Origin: Terana coerulea
Taxonomy: Eukaryota; Basidiomycota; Agaricomycetes; Polyporales; Phanerochaetaceae
DNA: 64,000 nt
NCBI GenBank assembly: GCA_024811115.1
Contig: JAKOGH010000002.1
Location: 1-64,000, forward strand
Direction: 5' to 3'
Shown here piece by piece: positions 9,290 to 22,345 of the stretch (its first letter is position 1; each line of letters starts with the position of its first letter). Under the pieces are notes generated by a model. That model did no database searches. It saw only the letters and a program-made list of their open reading frames with translations, and was not told the DNA's origin. A program made the position numbers and the translations under genes.

Positions 9290-11406
9290 TCTGTATGAGT
9301 TTAACGCTGGACGTCGGTGAGAGCAGACTCAAGTACTCACCGGTAGTACTCACCGCCTACTCATCTCAGAATGGTTCAATTGGCATGGCTTCGGTCGATG
9401 ACGTCAACCCTAGCCCAAGATACAATCCTCAGCAACTCCAATCGGCGCAATGACTGACGTATGTCTCGGTCAGTTTCCAAGCATTTCGAAGCAATGGATT
9501 TTCCGAGTAAAATGGTGAAACTTCGTAAGCATGAGAAGAACAAGGAGGAAAAGAGGCCGGTACTTTGCAGCTCTCGGCTACTTACGCCTCCGCTAGCTAC
9601 CCAGGTATCTTGAGTAGTGCATGCGGCATATACGCGCAATTATCCTCCCCGGTAAATGTGTGGATTTGAAGAAGTAAGTCGTAGATCATGAGCTGACTAT
9701 TGACGTTGAGAAACAATGAGTGTGGGAATATGATCCCCAAGTTTGTCTTGCCGCCGAAGTCAACGCTTCGTGGCGCATTCCCACGCCCCTCCCGACGGCG
9801 CACAACAAGCGCCGATAATATCTTTTTCCACCATCCTCCACCGCCAGCAAAATGCAGCGCATACGCTTGAGGACAGCCCTGTAGCGATGAATTGAACACG
9901 AAATATCTCAACCATCTCGCTTAAACTGCTGAATGTACGAGTCCAACCAGAATTTACTCGCACTAGAGGTTCGCTAGAGGTGGTCTCATACATCCGATTG
10001 GAGGGGACACTCACCCGAACTGGCTGACGCATGTATGCTGATTGACTTACTGCCTTCTGTTACAGGCAAGGCCAAAGCCTCTCGGAGCTACCTTGCTGGT
10101 CGCCGCACACTCGCGTCAATCTCATCGCCGCCAGACGCAGTGAGTACTTTTATTGCTTCACCTCGTGTCTGCCGCTCCTGCTATATTGGTTTCTCACTAA
10201 CGGTTGTACCATTATTGCCAGGCCGGGCGACGCAAAAATAGACCTTCAACGGATCTCTTATGACAACAGATGACGACTACGTCTCGACTCCGCGCGACGC
10301 AGACGTGCCTGTCCGACGGCAGGCTCGTACCGGCGGGAGAACATCAACTTGCCTACGATACAACACCTACACCTGTAGTCCGAGTGGCTGACTGGTAGGA
10401 TGGATGTCTGGGGCGTCACCGAGATCAGCGACGCCTTGCGCAGTAAAAGAGCTGGAGTGGCGCGTGCGATGCTCTGTCAATAGTACGAGGTGGTTGATGT
10501 GGCCGCTATCGCTGACATTCTTGGGTGGAGCGGATGGCTTTCATTTGGAGGAACGCTTACCGCAGGATCCTGCGCTTCCGTATCAGTTGTAGACTGGAAG
10601 GATATCTGTGCGTATGCCTCTGAGTCACCTATCTTCCCGGTGCTGATTCCTGTGATGGTTCTACAGACCCTCGTTAGTGTTTGGAGACACACAGGCGGGG
10701 CTGTATACAGCTTATCATTAGCGCGGACAGACGGAAGGAAGATTTCTCCCCTTGGACTTGTATGTGTGGACCCTACAGCACGGCCGCTTATGGGCAAGAT
10801 ATCGGTGATTACAGTCTTCTCTGTGAGTTGAAACCTTACTTTGATACAATGCCGCATTTGAATCAGTCAGGGGTTTATTCATGGGCTGTGCCGCCTGTTC
10901 CATATCGCTCAATCCGTGTAGTCCGCACTACCTTTTAGATGTCCAAGATATCTTGATCCTGACATAGAACGGGTTCCAAAGTTCTGCCCTCACCACGCCC
11001 TGTGATTCCTCAGAAAGGGTTTTAGATAGCCAGATATGTGGGAGAGGCGTCATTACACTTCGATGGCCGATGAAGTTGTGTACTTCCTTCTCATCCTCAC
11101 CGTCACCATCACGGTAAGTCGCATCCCATTGAGCCTCTACGCATCTTGTTCCAACATCGTCGCAACTTCTGTTTCCAGACATGCCCTATCCTACCAAGCT
11201 CTCCAAACTCAACAGCGCAGCTATATGCGGAAGAGTATCAACTGCGTACTAGCATCCGCCTAATGGTCCCGTGCTCGGGGGAGCATTTAGGACCCTGGCT
11301 GGCGCGAAGTGATCGAACGATTCGTCGTATATATACGTAGGTGCGAACCTATGTCAGACAGCACATACAGGTCTCAAAACCCTTCCCCAGCAGGGTGACT
11401 CACAAC
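9290..11406. other. Long stretch without a recognisable gene
   Basis: Short ORFs exist on both strands: minus 9597-9911 and 9760-10032, plus 10490-10831 and 10681-10938. The plus ORF at 10490 has a hydrophobic segment (PIFPVLIPVMVLQTLVSVW) and could be a decayed membrane-protein gene. I could not assign a family or a consistent exon chain. A direct repeat of TAGTACTCACCG-like units lies near 9333-9352. Confidence 0.4.
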
Positions 11407-13139
11407 ATGTCATCGCCTAATGCCGCATTTGCGCAAGAAGTGCTCGAAATGTCCGTCTTACTCCTTGTGACCGCCAACCCTGCGGGCTTACGCAGATGGC
11501 ATCCTTACAGTCAGCTGGACAGCTACCTAGCATGTGTAGTCGCTGGTGAGTTTACAAACCCAACCTGGCAGTCACCACAGTCACTCAATTTGATATCTGG
11601 TACACTAGCGATGGCACTGTATGAATATTTGATTACGTTTGGGCAGGAGATCGCTGTTGTGTGGAAAAGGCAATTGACAGCCACTTCTTTGCTTCTGCTC
11701 AGTACCCGCTGGGTAATGATTTTGTCTCACGCTATCGTCTTTACGCCGGCATCGCAAGAGGTGGGTGGCATTTCGCTTTCAGGAGGATTGACATTCTTCT
11801 CACCGCTGAATCACAGAGGTGCTAAGTTTCTTGTCAGTAACAAATTGTTAGCTAACTTGGTAGTGTATGTAGTTGCAAACCTGCAACAATTATTCTGCAA
11901 GTATTGGAGTGTATTGGATTCGTTCAGGTTGCCTGTGAGTCACACAGCATTCTCTTTCGGCTGTGATAGATATCTAACCTGCAGTGTAGTATTCTCTGCA
12001 CTTCGAGCAGCTGCTCTTTGGCGCCATTCGAAATATCACAAAATTATCTTCGCCGTCATCTTCCTTACCGGGCTGGTCCCAGTTGGCACGAATATGGTAG
12101 AAGCTTACTAGCACCTCGAGAATAAGTACTGAAGCCCTCGTTATTCACTTAGTTTGGCCTTTCTCGCGTCAAATATGTGTATATTGGCCCTCCACTGAGC
12201 ATATGTGACTCAGTTCCACGGAACGTGGATCACCTCACAGACTTGTAAGACAACATTTCTGTTTTCACTAAACAATGGGCTCATTCCTTTGGTCAGCCGT
12301 ACGTGGAAATTGCTCAAAGGTTGAATTACGAGACTAACTGCACTTCGTATTCAAGTCATCTTTTTCACGCGAGGCTCCCTCATATCTGTCGATGTCTTAG
12401 TTCTAATTTTGACGTGGATCAAGACTTTCAGGGATTGGCAAGAGGCGAGACGGTTGAAGCTATCGGTGTCAGTGTCAACTTGTTTGCTTCGCGATGGTAA
12501 GAGACCCGCACGTTACTTCGCAAGAATGGCTGATGCTCTCTTCAGGTGCCTTGTATTTTCTGTACGAGATGCATTATGATATGTGCGCGCATAGCTGCCT
12601 CACTGTCATCTGCCGGTTTCTAGCGCGTTACTTGTTATCAATGTTGTGGAAATGGTAACATATGACCCAGCTGCGAAGCTTGTACGTGATTATTTTTCTA
12701 CGCTACGGACTTAGGTTGTGCTTCCGAACTGATGTGGGACCAGGGCGGAAACCTGATCGGCCAGCTGGTCGTGTCGCTGGTAAGCTTGAGTGGTTCGCTG
12801 TTCCAAAATTTCCAAGACTCACCAGCGATCACCGTGCCAGCCACCTATTCTCATGAGCCGATTCATGCTCGAGCTCCGCCAACTTAACAGTGGTGTCAAT
12901 AACGACTCGCAAACGCCCTCCGACCCGCAACATTTCTCACGGTTTTCAGTACCGAACTTCACGGTCACCCCAGATTCAATCGCCGGTAACATTGGCGAGC
13001 CACTTGATCACAGACAGGCGGAGGGGGCTGGGTTTGAAGACGACAACGGTGCGGCTGCACCACTGGAGTGGCAACAGTTGGAGTTGGAGTTGGAACCCGT
13101 CACTGGGCCTTCGACATCCTCGGCTCTCATGCATGCGTA
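11407..13139 (+). CDS. DUF6533-domain seven-transmembrane protein
   Basis: The recognisable core is LACVVA joined over an intron to AMALYEYLITFGQEIAVVWK, then LLLLSTRWVMILSHAIVF. This matches the basidiomycete DUF6533 pattern (YDyllTfdrEv...W...). Later exons give VVFSALRAAALWRHSKY, LLRDGALYFLALLVINVVEM and ILMSRFMLELRQLN, in the order usual for this family. The C-terminal tail is polar and ends LELEPVTGPSTSSALMHA. The protein is expected in a membrane; its function is unknown. ATG 11407 opens a frame that runs directly into the first helix. The exon chain around 12660-12840 is not fully resolved, since no junction keeps all frames open; an intron 12780-12838 before ILMSRF is likely. Confidence 0.75.
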
Positions 13140-13896
13140 GAGTGTGCGTACTTCATATCTTATGCTCTACAAAATACTCACTCCCAGCACCCAGACGCCC
13201 ACCTTAACTAAGAACATGTTGATCATGCGCTCTCGATGTGTATTCAATGATCCACTCTGTTCCTCTGCCAACTACCGTCAGCCCTACATCTCTCAAGTGT
13301 CAAATCCACAAGTCTATCTGGTCGTGTGTCGAGCACGCGCTCTGAGTAATATTATTCTAGGCATCCCTCACCGTCGTCCTGCCACCTCTACTTGAAGTTA
13401 GGTATTTGTCAATGATTTAGACTGGGAAACCCTCACTAGCTGTCAGCGATTACTCTGCAGTAATCGCACCGGTTACGTTTGTAAAGCTGATTTATGCGCG
13501 CACTGCCAACGACGAATCCGGATTGACGAGGTCAGTCAGCTACTAGTAGCGTTCGTACTTACATCTCATTACTGAAACGTATCAGGATTGCTAGTAAACT
13601 TACTATATTTGCCGATCTTGAGTCAACAGCCCTGACATCGTCAAATCGTAGTGTCTAGTGAGTATAGCACTTCTGCATTTCGATGGTTGGATCACTCATT
13701 GTACTGTCCTTCGTCGGCTTCCACGCTATGCTCGCTAGATGTTGATCGCGTACGCAATAGGGCCCCAATTCCCATGCTGTTCTGATGCGCCAGGGACGGT
13801 GGCACACCCGAGCGCCGGGCTGAAGCTTCCGGACGACTCGGATACATATAACCGTCGAGCTCTATCTTGAATGTCGACGGTTCACCGTTATCTGCT
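13140..13896. other. Intergenic region upstream of the first P450
   Basis: I see no supported gene. A CATATAA motif near 13845-13851, about 50 bp before the P450 ATG, could act as a TATA-like element. Confidence 0.4.
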
Positions 13897-16128
13897 ATGG
13901 ACCTCCTTCAAGCCGTAGCTACACTCCTCCTCAGCGCCGCTCTATATGCGTGGTATCGTAGGCTGGCGAGTATATCACTGCGCGACATCCCTGGGCCCAA
14001 GCCGGAGTCGCTCTGGCTAGGTTAGTGTCCCGTCAATTTGTTACGCTATTCATGTGCTCACATACAAGCATGGTTCACGATAACAGGTAATCTTCGACAG
14101 TTCTTCCAATGCCAGGCTGCTGAAGGCGACTTCAAGCTGCAAGCACGCTTCGGGTCCATCGCGCGGTTGACCACCGCTCTTGGAGTACGTGCAAAGACAC
14201 GGTGATCGGACGCATGGCTGATGTTTTTTATAGGGGGAGATGCTCTGGATAGCTGATCCGAAGGTGCTGCAATACATATTTCAACAGTCAGGATACACTT
14301 TCCCCAAGCTTCCTGAACGCCGGGCTCTTTCCAGGCTCCATTCGGGATACGGGCTAGTCTGGGCAGACGGTGAGAAGCTCCTCGTTTCTATTCCCGAGCC
14401 CTCATTACTTACATACATACGGCCCTACAGGAGACATACATAAGCGCCAACGGAAGATCACGCTTCCAGCATTTGGAGCACCGGAAACGAAGGCGCTGTT
14501 TCCTTTGTTTGCCCGTGCAGCAGAAGCGGTACATCGACTTTCGCGACATCATGACTCGCGCGGTTCTCATGCGTATCGCACAGATATCCACGAAATGGAA
14601 GGATATGCTGGCAATTGCGCCCGACCAGTCTCAGGAGATGAACGTAGCTACATGGCTTTCGCGCGCCACTATGGATGCTGTGGGCGAAGGTAAAGCGCGC
14701 CACTATGGATGCTGTGGGTGAAGGTAAAGCGCGCTCCCATTGATCGTGCTATACATTGAGTCCAATAACGCATCTGAGCAGCTGCCTTCGACTATCAATT
14801 CGGTGCGCTCGAAAACCAGGACAGCGAAGTCGTTCGAGGATATAATAACCTCATGCAAGTACTCCAGCACTATCGTAGCAAGTGATGCTTACGGAGGTTC
14901 TAGGACGGCCCTTTTGGTTCGCCCTCACTGAAAACTATCTTCGCAATAGACGCAGCACGGTACATCCCTTACGGCATTATCGAGTGGCTTCAGGACCACA
15001 TGTCCGGACCTGCACTCGACAAAGCTCGAGAATGCTCGAATACACAGGTTCGAGTGGCGAAAGAACTCCTCCACGCCAAAGCGGAGGCGCTACGAGAGGG
15101 TAAAGACAGTCGCGACGTCTTTGGTTTGCTCGTTAAAGCGAATGCCTCTGAGGATGACAACTCGCGTTTGAGTGATGAAGAGATGTACGCCGAAATGCGG
15201 TTCGCAAGATACCTTCAAGTCCACCTGTGGTCCCATACTCATTCATCACCTTGCGTACCTAGCACGATCCTGTTCGCGGGGCACGAAACCACGAGCACCA
15301 CCATCGGCTGGGCGTTGTACGAGCTGGCGCTACACCCCGCCATCCAATCTCGCCTCCGCCAGGAAATCAGATCCACACTCTCCCACAACACTCATCTCAA
15401 CGTCGCAGACCTAGATAGGTTGCCGTACCTCCAGGCCATCCTCAAAGAAATCCTACGACTATACCCCGCTATAAACCACAGCTTCCGCCTGGCGGCGAAG
15501 GATGACGTCCTGCCACTCGCGTATTCAATAACGACGAACAGTGGAAAGGTTGTGAGTGAGTTGCCCATTCCGAAGGGGACGAGGGCCTGTCTGTCGATCG
15601 CGGCGTACAATCGGTGCGCAAAGCTTCCTTTCATACCACTTTGGATAACAACTTGATCATTCTACGCTTCGCCAGTGACCCGGAGCTATGGGGCAGTGAC
15701 CCGCATGCATTCGATCCCGAACGGTGGCTTGACGGACGGGTGAAGCGCACTGCTTCGATAGGAATGTTCAGTAACCTGTGAGCCTTCTTGGCTGACTGTC
15801 CGTATCTCTACAAACTCACTTGTCCACAGGCTGACATTTTCCGCCGGTGTGCGCTCCTGCATCGGCTGGCGGTTCGCGTGAGTGCTCTCCCTCACTCTTA
15901 CACCTCGAGACTAAACATTCGGACGGCCGGCTGTCTTTGGGCTCGAGCAGCATCTACGAATTCCAGGCATTCCTCATCGAACTCGTGTCGCACTTCGAAT
16001 TTACGCCGGCGGAGGATACGAGCAGAGTGCGCAGGGAGCTGTGCGGGGTCATGCTACCCACGCTAGAGGGAGACGCAAAGAGCGTGAACTTACCGCTGAG
16101 GATCAGTTTGTTGAAAGAGGATAATTGA
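13897..16128 (+). CDS. Cytochrome P450 monooxygenase (copy 1)
   Basis: The N-terminus MDLLQAVATLLLSAALYAWY is a membrane anchor followed by the Pro hinge DIPGPKPESLW, typical of microsomal fungal P450s. The oxygen-binding helix I reads FAGHETTST, the ExxR is EILR in LKEILRLYP, the PERW region is FDPERW, and the haem loop is FSAGVRSCIGWRF with the Cys ligand. The protein ends LPLRISLLKEDN. About ten exons are needed; exon 1 is 13897-14020 and exon 2 starts at 14087. A 34-bp tandem duplication lies across one exon end and its donor (14662-14729). The segment 15203-15267, before TILFAGHE, reads through in frame although the paralogue has an intron there. It is close kin to the P450 at 50033-52242. 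Confidence 0.92.
14662..14729 (+). repeat. Tandem 34-bp duplication spanning a P450 splice donor
   Basis: Two consecutive 34-bp copies, 14662-14695 and 14696-14729, differ at one base (GGGCGAAGG versus GGGTGAAGG). Each holds the exon end coding for ATMDAVGEG and its own GGTAAAG donor. A third, partial unit follows. Confidence 0.9.
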
Positions 16129-16667
16129 ACGTTAAGATCTTGGCAGGCAGCAGAACGAGTCCACGTCACAGTGGACCGTCTTTACAACTAGTACCGCAGA
16201 TCCGGCTCGAACTATAGTCTACAGCACACGTCGTTATAATATTTCCTCCACACATTGCGGTTTTACATTTACAATACGCTTTATCGTGCCTACAGCCCTG
16301 AGAACGAGACGTTTAACTAGTAAGTAAGCAATAACGAGACATGAGAGAAGAGCACGAGACCATGTAGGTATTGATATTAACGGACAGACAGAGCGCCGAT
16401 GAGTGAGTACGGTACGAATAACAGAACCTCGTAAAGGTACGTAGTGTAGTCCAGTGTTCTTCCTGGGGGTTGTTGATTTATCTTGTAGAGAGTCGTAAAA
16501 CAATAAAAACACATAACAAAGTCGAGACTGACTCGGACCCGGACGGAAACAGGAAGTGAAACCTAGAATAGAATAGCACAGAGAAAGCACGAAAGACTTG
16601 GTCGTTAGGTCGTAAAGTTGTCATATGCCCACGAGACATATATTGCCCTCGCCCGGCGGATGGATGA
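16129..16667. other. Convergent 3' intergenic region
   Basis: This is the space between the stops of the plus-strand P450 and the minus-strand Ser/Pro-rich gene. It is AT-richer than its neighbours, and the ORF at 16234-16590 (-) has no recognisable features. Confidence 0.5.
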
Positions 16668-18003
16668 CTAGCCCTTCACACTGCCGGAGTTGGGAGTGAG
16701 TACGGCAGGAGGGGTCATCAGAGCCTCGAGTCGCTCCTCAAGTCCGGTACCGAGGCCCTGGCGCTCCCACTCCCCGCCGACGTCAGACACGAAGTCGGTC
16801 GCGGGGTCGCGCTCGGTGACCCAGGTGTTCGGGGAGAGCGAGCCGTGGATGCTCGTCGCGCTAGAGTGTACGTTTTGCGCCTGCGCCTGCGGGATCCCGA
16901 TGACGCTGGGCAGGTGCGGCGGGCTCTCGGCCGTCTGCGTGAAGCTCGAGAGCGGCAGCGTCGCGGACGGCGCAGAGGTGAGGATGTCGGTGTACGAGAT
17001 GAAGGACAGGCGCTTCGATGGATTTTTCGGAGACGGAGGGGCGTGGGAGGCGAGTCCGCCGGAGACGGTCGTCGGTGTCGCGGACGCGGAGCTGGGCGAC
17101 GCCGGCAGGGTATGCAGCGGGTGCTCAATGTGCGTGGCAGTGGTAGGGGAGGAGTCCGAGGAGGTCTCAGAGTGCACGGAGAAGTAGGTGGAGGTTGGTG
17201 TGGTGATGGTCGGAGCGGGCGCTTGCGCTTGCGAGTTGGTTTGAACCACTGGGCGGGTCGGAGGTGATGAACTTCCGGGAGCGGGCAGAGCGGGCGAAGT
17301 TTGCTGGCCGGGAAGTGAGACAGTAAAACTAGGGCTAGGGGAGGGGATGTTGACCACAACACTGCGGCGGTTCGAGACCGTTTGGACTGGGGCTGCGACT
17401 GCTCATTTGCGATATCGGGGAGGTGAAGCCGCTCCTGGGCCCTCGGGGGAGAATGGGTAGAGAATCGAGTGAAATGGGGGCAACGATGGCAATGGATTCT
17501 ATCCCTTCTTTGTCGTCCGCATCCCCGGCAAGTATTTCAGCAGCACTATCCAACACCGATGGGACAGATTGGTCGACTATTTCGGTGAGCTTTCCGCGGG
17601 GCATACGGTGCGGGTCTGTGTTGTGAGCAGCATGGGGAGGTGGTGGTGTGATGGGCTCGATGTCTCTTTCGAAAATGGCGGATGATGATGAGTGCCTGAA
17701 GTGGTCTGTGAGTGGTCGCTACCAGAAGAGGGGTTCTAATTAGCTACTTACACTGAAGTTGGGGACGAAGGGATCGAGTTTGGCGAGCGCGATCCAAGCC
17801 GACCACTTCGAAGGAGCTGAGATGTCCTCTGCGAAAGTCGATGCTCCTTCGGTGGCTGGGCAGTCAAATTTGTGGACGAAGTGACATGTCGAACCTGGAG
17901 ATCATTATGACCAGCTTTAAACCAGACCGCACATCAGACTTCCTCCTAAGCTTTTACAAGGCGAAAACATACTGTTGGGCTGCTCAGCAGCGACGGCGGC
18001 CAT
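16668..18003 (-). CDS. Ser/Pro/Thr-rich protein of unknown function
   Basis: Three exons: 17973-18003 (MAAVAAEQPN), 17754-17894 (CHFVHKFDCPATEGAS...SKWSAWIALAKLDPFVPNF) and 16668-17705. The short N-terminal folded-looking part is followed by a long low-complexity region (ITPPPPHAAH, NIPSPSPSFTVSLPGQQ) that is probably disordered. One frame break occurs at the CCCC run at 17389-17392; with one C fewer it reads SRSPVQTVSNRRSVVVNIPS without interruption. No domain was recognised. The large ORFs on the opposite strand here are composition shadows. Confidence 0.7.
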
Positions 18004-19114
18004 GGTGTCGACGTTGAGTGACGGGTAGGGAGATGATGGAGATGGTGTAAAGGACCAACAGAAACCGCGAGCTCCTTACCCCGTCCATCCACACGTGATT
18101 GAGCGCCTAACCCTTTCCAGGGTGCTGAATTCAGTCTTCGTCAAACATTCGTCACTCTCCCATCTGTTCACCACCCAACCCCAGTCTATGGAGGATAACG
18201 ATTGGGCATGATGGTCTTCTGATGTAGTTGGTCTGCCGGGAACGCGTTGTGCTGACGGCACATGGGCAATAGGTATGGGAACTGTTGTCTCACCGCGATA
18301 CTAATTTGCGAATACAGGAACGAGTTGTATGCTGAGGATGTCTACTAGCTCTCAGGTCAATAGGAAGTCGGGTAGCGTGCCAGCTTCACCTACGTATTGA
18401 GGGCTGTGCTAGCAGAGACCTACAAACACCAGTTGCTCCACGGTCGAGTCCGTGACCTTGGCAGATGTCATCATCTGGTCTTGTTCCCAACACACGCACG
18501 TCCCACCCGCCATCTCAGTTGCGTGAGCAACGCTGGAGATTCAAGATGCGCCAACTTGCGAATAAAACAATTCACGGCTCGACCTTCCGTGCATGAGCTA
18601 TATCGTGCGAAGCATTTGCTACGTGAAGGCTGGACCACTGCGACAGGGAATTATAGTCTTGGCTTTCGACACGCAATATTCAATCATCAAGCTAGTCCAT
18701 GGATCCCAAACAAAACGAGGACGACGGTACTCAGGAATTCTGTGCGATGGTTTGTTGGGAATGTGGTTGTCGATACTCGTGTGTCCATCTGTGTCGTCCT
18801 GGCTCGTTGTACTGAATAGAAACAACATCAATGTGAACGTGCTCGAAGCGTTGAACAACTTTTAGTCCAATATGCGCACTGGGAGCAGGTCCCGGCCTTG
18901 AATAGTGCGTTCAACCAGACAGGTGGTCGTCACCATCACATCTTCGACGTATGCGGCAGGACCTTTGCTCCCACGATATCATTGACTCAATGTTGTCGAG
19001 GCATGAATGACATCCCGCCCAGTCCCAGGTTCCCACATAACCACTCTGTTGAGCGACATCCTAGTGAAGCAGACACTAGTGTCTTGAAACCTTGCCAAAC
19101 ATATAACCTTCGTT
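18004..19114. other. Intergenic region
   Basis: It lies between the divergent Ser/Pro-rich gene and the M20 peptidase gene, so it should hold both promoters. ORFs at 18397-18865 lack any recognisable domain or paired exon. Confidence 0.45.
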
Positions 19115-21382
19115 ATGTGCCAAGTCGACAGCTCTCAGCCTGCCACCGCTACGGAGTTCTGGCGCCACGGAGACAACATCGCGCACGTCCAGGGCACGAA
19201 CGCTGCGATATACAAACCGGGTGCGTTCAAGGTCATTGAAGCGAAGATCGATGCGCTCGACAAGGAGCTGCGAGAGCTGAGCCTCGACATACATGGTGCG
19301 TTGCAATGGACTTGTCGCGACGATCTGTCCCGAGTCGCAGACAAGTGCTGATATATGGGGAAATGTAGACCATCCTGAGTTGAAGTTTGAGGAGCAGTGC
19401 GTATCCGCCTTGATATTTGTGCTGTGATCAAAGCGAACATCTTCGGGCCTGGTGGAGAAGGCGGAAGAACGTACCAGTGCGCATTCACAGTGGGACTAGG
19501 ACACGATATCCAATCCATGATAGTGTACATAGTACACGTGGAGTCATTCACACCGCCGTTCGCTCTACACTCTCCAACAAGTCCTTGAAACATGCCGGAT
19601 ATCTCGTCGCATCATAGCGCATACAAATAGCCTCGTACTGACTCTTCCTGCGTCTATACAGTCACGCGCACGGCGTCCTGACGTCCTTCGTGTCCAAGCA
19701 CGGCTTCGAAGTGACGAAACACTACCACCTCGACACTGCATGGCGCGCTATTTATACGCGCGGCAACGGCGGGCCCACGCTCGGGATCAACAGCGAGATG
19801 GACGCGCTCCCAGGCGTCGGGCACGCCTGCGGGCACAACCTCATCGCGATCTCGGGCGTCGCAGTTGCATGCGCCATCAAGGCCGTCCTAGAGGAGCTAG
19901 ACATCTCTGGGACAATCATCCTGCTCGGGACACCTGGTCAGTGCGTCTCAATTATCGTAATCCGAGAATGCATACTGAAAGCAGTGCTGTGTTAGCGGAG
20001 GAGGGTGGGTACGGTAAAGTCAAGCTGTTGAACAAGGGCGCGTACAAGGCGATGGACGTGTGCATTATGTAAGTCTTGTAGGCGTGAACGGGCCGTGAAA
20101 CGCGTCGAGCTGCTAATGAAACGCACGCCGCAGGTGCCACCCCGCGCCCGGACCCCCTTCGTCGGCGAGCCTCTCGAGCTGCCTCGCGATCACGCCGCTC
20201 TCCGTCGAGTATTTCGGGCACACGTGCGTGTTCCTCCATTTTTTTGCCATGTATGCGCACACTTATCATGTGGCAGAGCCCACGCCGCGCCTCGCCCCTT
20301 GGGAGGGTCAGAACGCGCTCGACGCGGCGGTGTCGGCGTACACGAGTGTGTCAATGCTGCGCCAGCAGATCAAGCCGACGCACCGCATGCACGGGACGAT
20401 CAAGGGCAAAGACTGGGCCGCAAACGGTGGGTATCTGCGCCTCCTTTCGTACTGTGCGTGGCGCTGACGATTGCGCACAGTGATTCCTGACTATGCGCAG
20501 ATGGAGTAAGTCCGAGGTCAATGTTGTGCGGGGAATGGGCAAAGGGCTGATGAGACTAGTTGGCTTGTGCGTGCGCCGACGCGGGCGGAAGTTGATGTTT
20601 TGATACCGAGGGTGAGATCTTGTTTAGAGTATGTTGTTTATGGCGTGATTTTTGGCGACGTGCTGACAGGCGGTGCTGCAGAGCCGCCGCTACAGCCACC
20701 GGCACCAAGCGCGAAATCAACCTTGAAGGAACCGCGCTCTATGAGCTCCGACAGAACAAAGTGTTGGGTACGTCGGCATAGATGTTCTGAGGCTTTCGGG
20801 TGTTGAGATCAGTCTTTGCAGGCGATGAGTTCGCGCACATCTTCAACAGCAAGTATGGTTCCATCGACTACGAGCACGGCATCAGCAGCGCCTCAACCGA
20901 CTTTGTAAGTCCATCCAACTTCCCGCATGCTACTATCTTATCCTTTTATCTACTAGGGTAATATCACATACGGTAAAACCGGCTCGTATTTTCTGATCAT
21001 GCCATAACGCTGACGGTTCTCGATCCATCCCTCCAGCTCTGCCGTCCCTCCACCCAAGTTTCGGTAAGCCTGCGACAGTCTTGATCTGAATACCCAGGAC
21101 AATGAGCAATCGCCGTTAGCTATTCCGACGGAGGCTGGCGGCGCCAATCACACGCGCGAGTTTGCCAAATCCGCCGCGACCCCCGAGGCGCACAAGGCGT
21201 GCCTCAATACTTCCAAAGCCCTGGCGGCGCTGGGCGTGCGTGTTCTTACTGATGCGGCGTTCCTCGAGAAGGTATGTAGCTGGCCGCCATGCGGTACCTC
21301 AGTGCTCAATATTAATGCTGTGCGGCAGGTCAAGCATAGCTTCGGCGTAGACAAGAAGTTGCGTGGTATACTCCCTGCATAA
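19115..21382 (+). CDS. Peptidase M20 family amidohydrolase (PM20D2-like)
   Basis: The exons give [34 protein letters not shown], then [20 protein letters not shown] and [14 protein letters not shown], which hold the metal-binding Asp and His of M20 peptidases. Next come [16 protein letters not shown] (catalytic Glu), CHPAPGP and VEYFGHT, the dimerisation-domain entry, and [14 protein letters not shown]. The C-terminus has [20 protein letters not shown]20 enzymes hydrolyse dipeptides or acyl-amino acids. The second intron is about 263 nt against 50-60 nt for the others. One frame break lies at CC 20290-20291; one base fewer gives [13 protein letters not shown]. Confidence 0.9.
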
Positions 21383-22345
21383 CCGTCGACACCATGGATT
21401 GTATGCTAATACCCGTGAACTGGCGGCTCTTATTACACGTGTACTTATGCTGCTTGCATTTTGGCGGCTTGACGCACGGTAAAGTTTTGCATTTTGAAAC
21501 GCACCATTGATTCATGAGCTTCATTGAGCTTCAAGGGGCGCTTGTCCGAGAGTCGGAGCCCTAACGCGTCGGTCTGCCGGCGCAGCGGGGAAATCCGCCG
21601 TACCAAGCCTGGTTCATGTCATTCCTGCTTACTGGCTTATATGACTGGTCGGCGGTGTGTGTACGATGCCGGACCACGACAAGGTAAGTTTCTTCCTACT
21701 TGTGCCACAGAATAACATGCACAAAATGCCGAATATCGTTGTTAACTTGGCGAGCCAGCCAGATGGGAAGACCGTTTTGAATGGACGGTCTAGAAATCGC
21801 TCAGGACTGAATTGATGGGAAGGTGTCAATGAGCGTCTGGTCAATGATGCATCTCGGAGCGATCGGCGGCTTGCTGATTGAGATGCATCGGCGAAAGCCC
21901 CCTGCGTTTGTCGCCCACCAGTCTCCAACGAGCGCAGCCTGATGTACACAGGAATGGTAAACCAATCGCTGCACTCGGCGGGGATGGGTAACTACGCAGA
22001 CTTAGGGCCAGCTCGGCGAATAACGCCTTACCGCTGGCTGGAGTAAACAGCAGAGCGTAAGCTCGAGGACGGCGTTGCCTTTTCCATCGCATTGGCGACC
22101 GAGCGGATGCGGCATCATGTATGCGCACAGACTGATCCCGCAGCCCGATTTTGGCTTGGTTGCCGAAACCTACGCACTCCTCGATCTGACCGCCCGGACT
22201 CAACGCAAACGCGGCTGACAGGCATCAGTGCATATAACACCCCACCGGACCAGGCTCTGCTTCCACCTTCTCCTCTCCCGTTCACCACCTTACTCTACCC
22301 TTACTACCTTTTCACCGTAATTCCGCTCGCTCGTTTGGGCTGACC
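21383..22345. other. Intergenic region and PDR transporter promoter
   Basis: A 10-bp inverted repeat, GATGCATCTC at 21846-21855 and its reverse complement at 21880-21889, could form a stem with a 24-base loop. A CATATAAC motif at 22231-22238 and a long pyrimidine-rich tract just before ATG 22346 suit a fungal promoter. Confidence 0.5.

Noticed and set aside
10490..11263. A second DUF6533-type gene upstream of 11407
   Set aside because: A hydrophobic segment is present, but none of the family motifs (YDYLLT-like, RFMLxLR-like) could be found.
16690..17267. Long plus-strand ORFs opposite the Ser/Pro-rich gene
   Set aside because: They are GC-rich shadows of the minus-strand coding exon, with biased composition and no domain.
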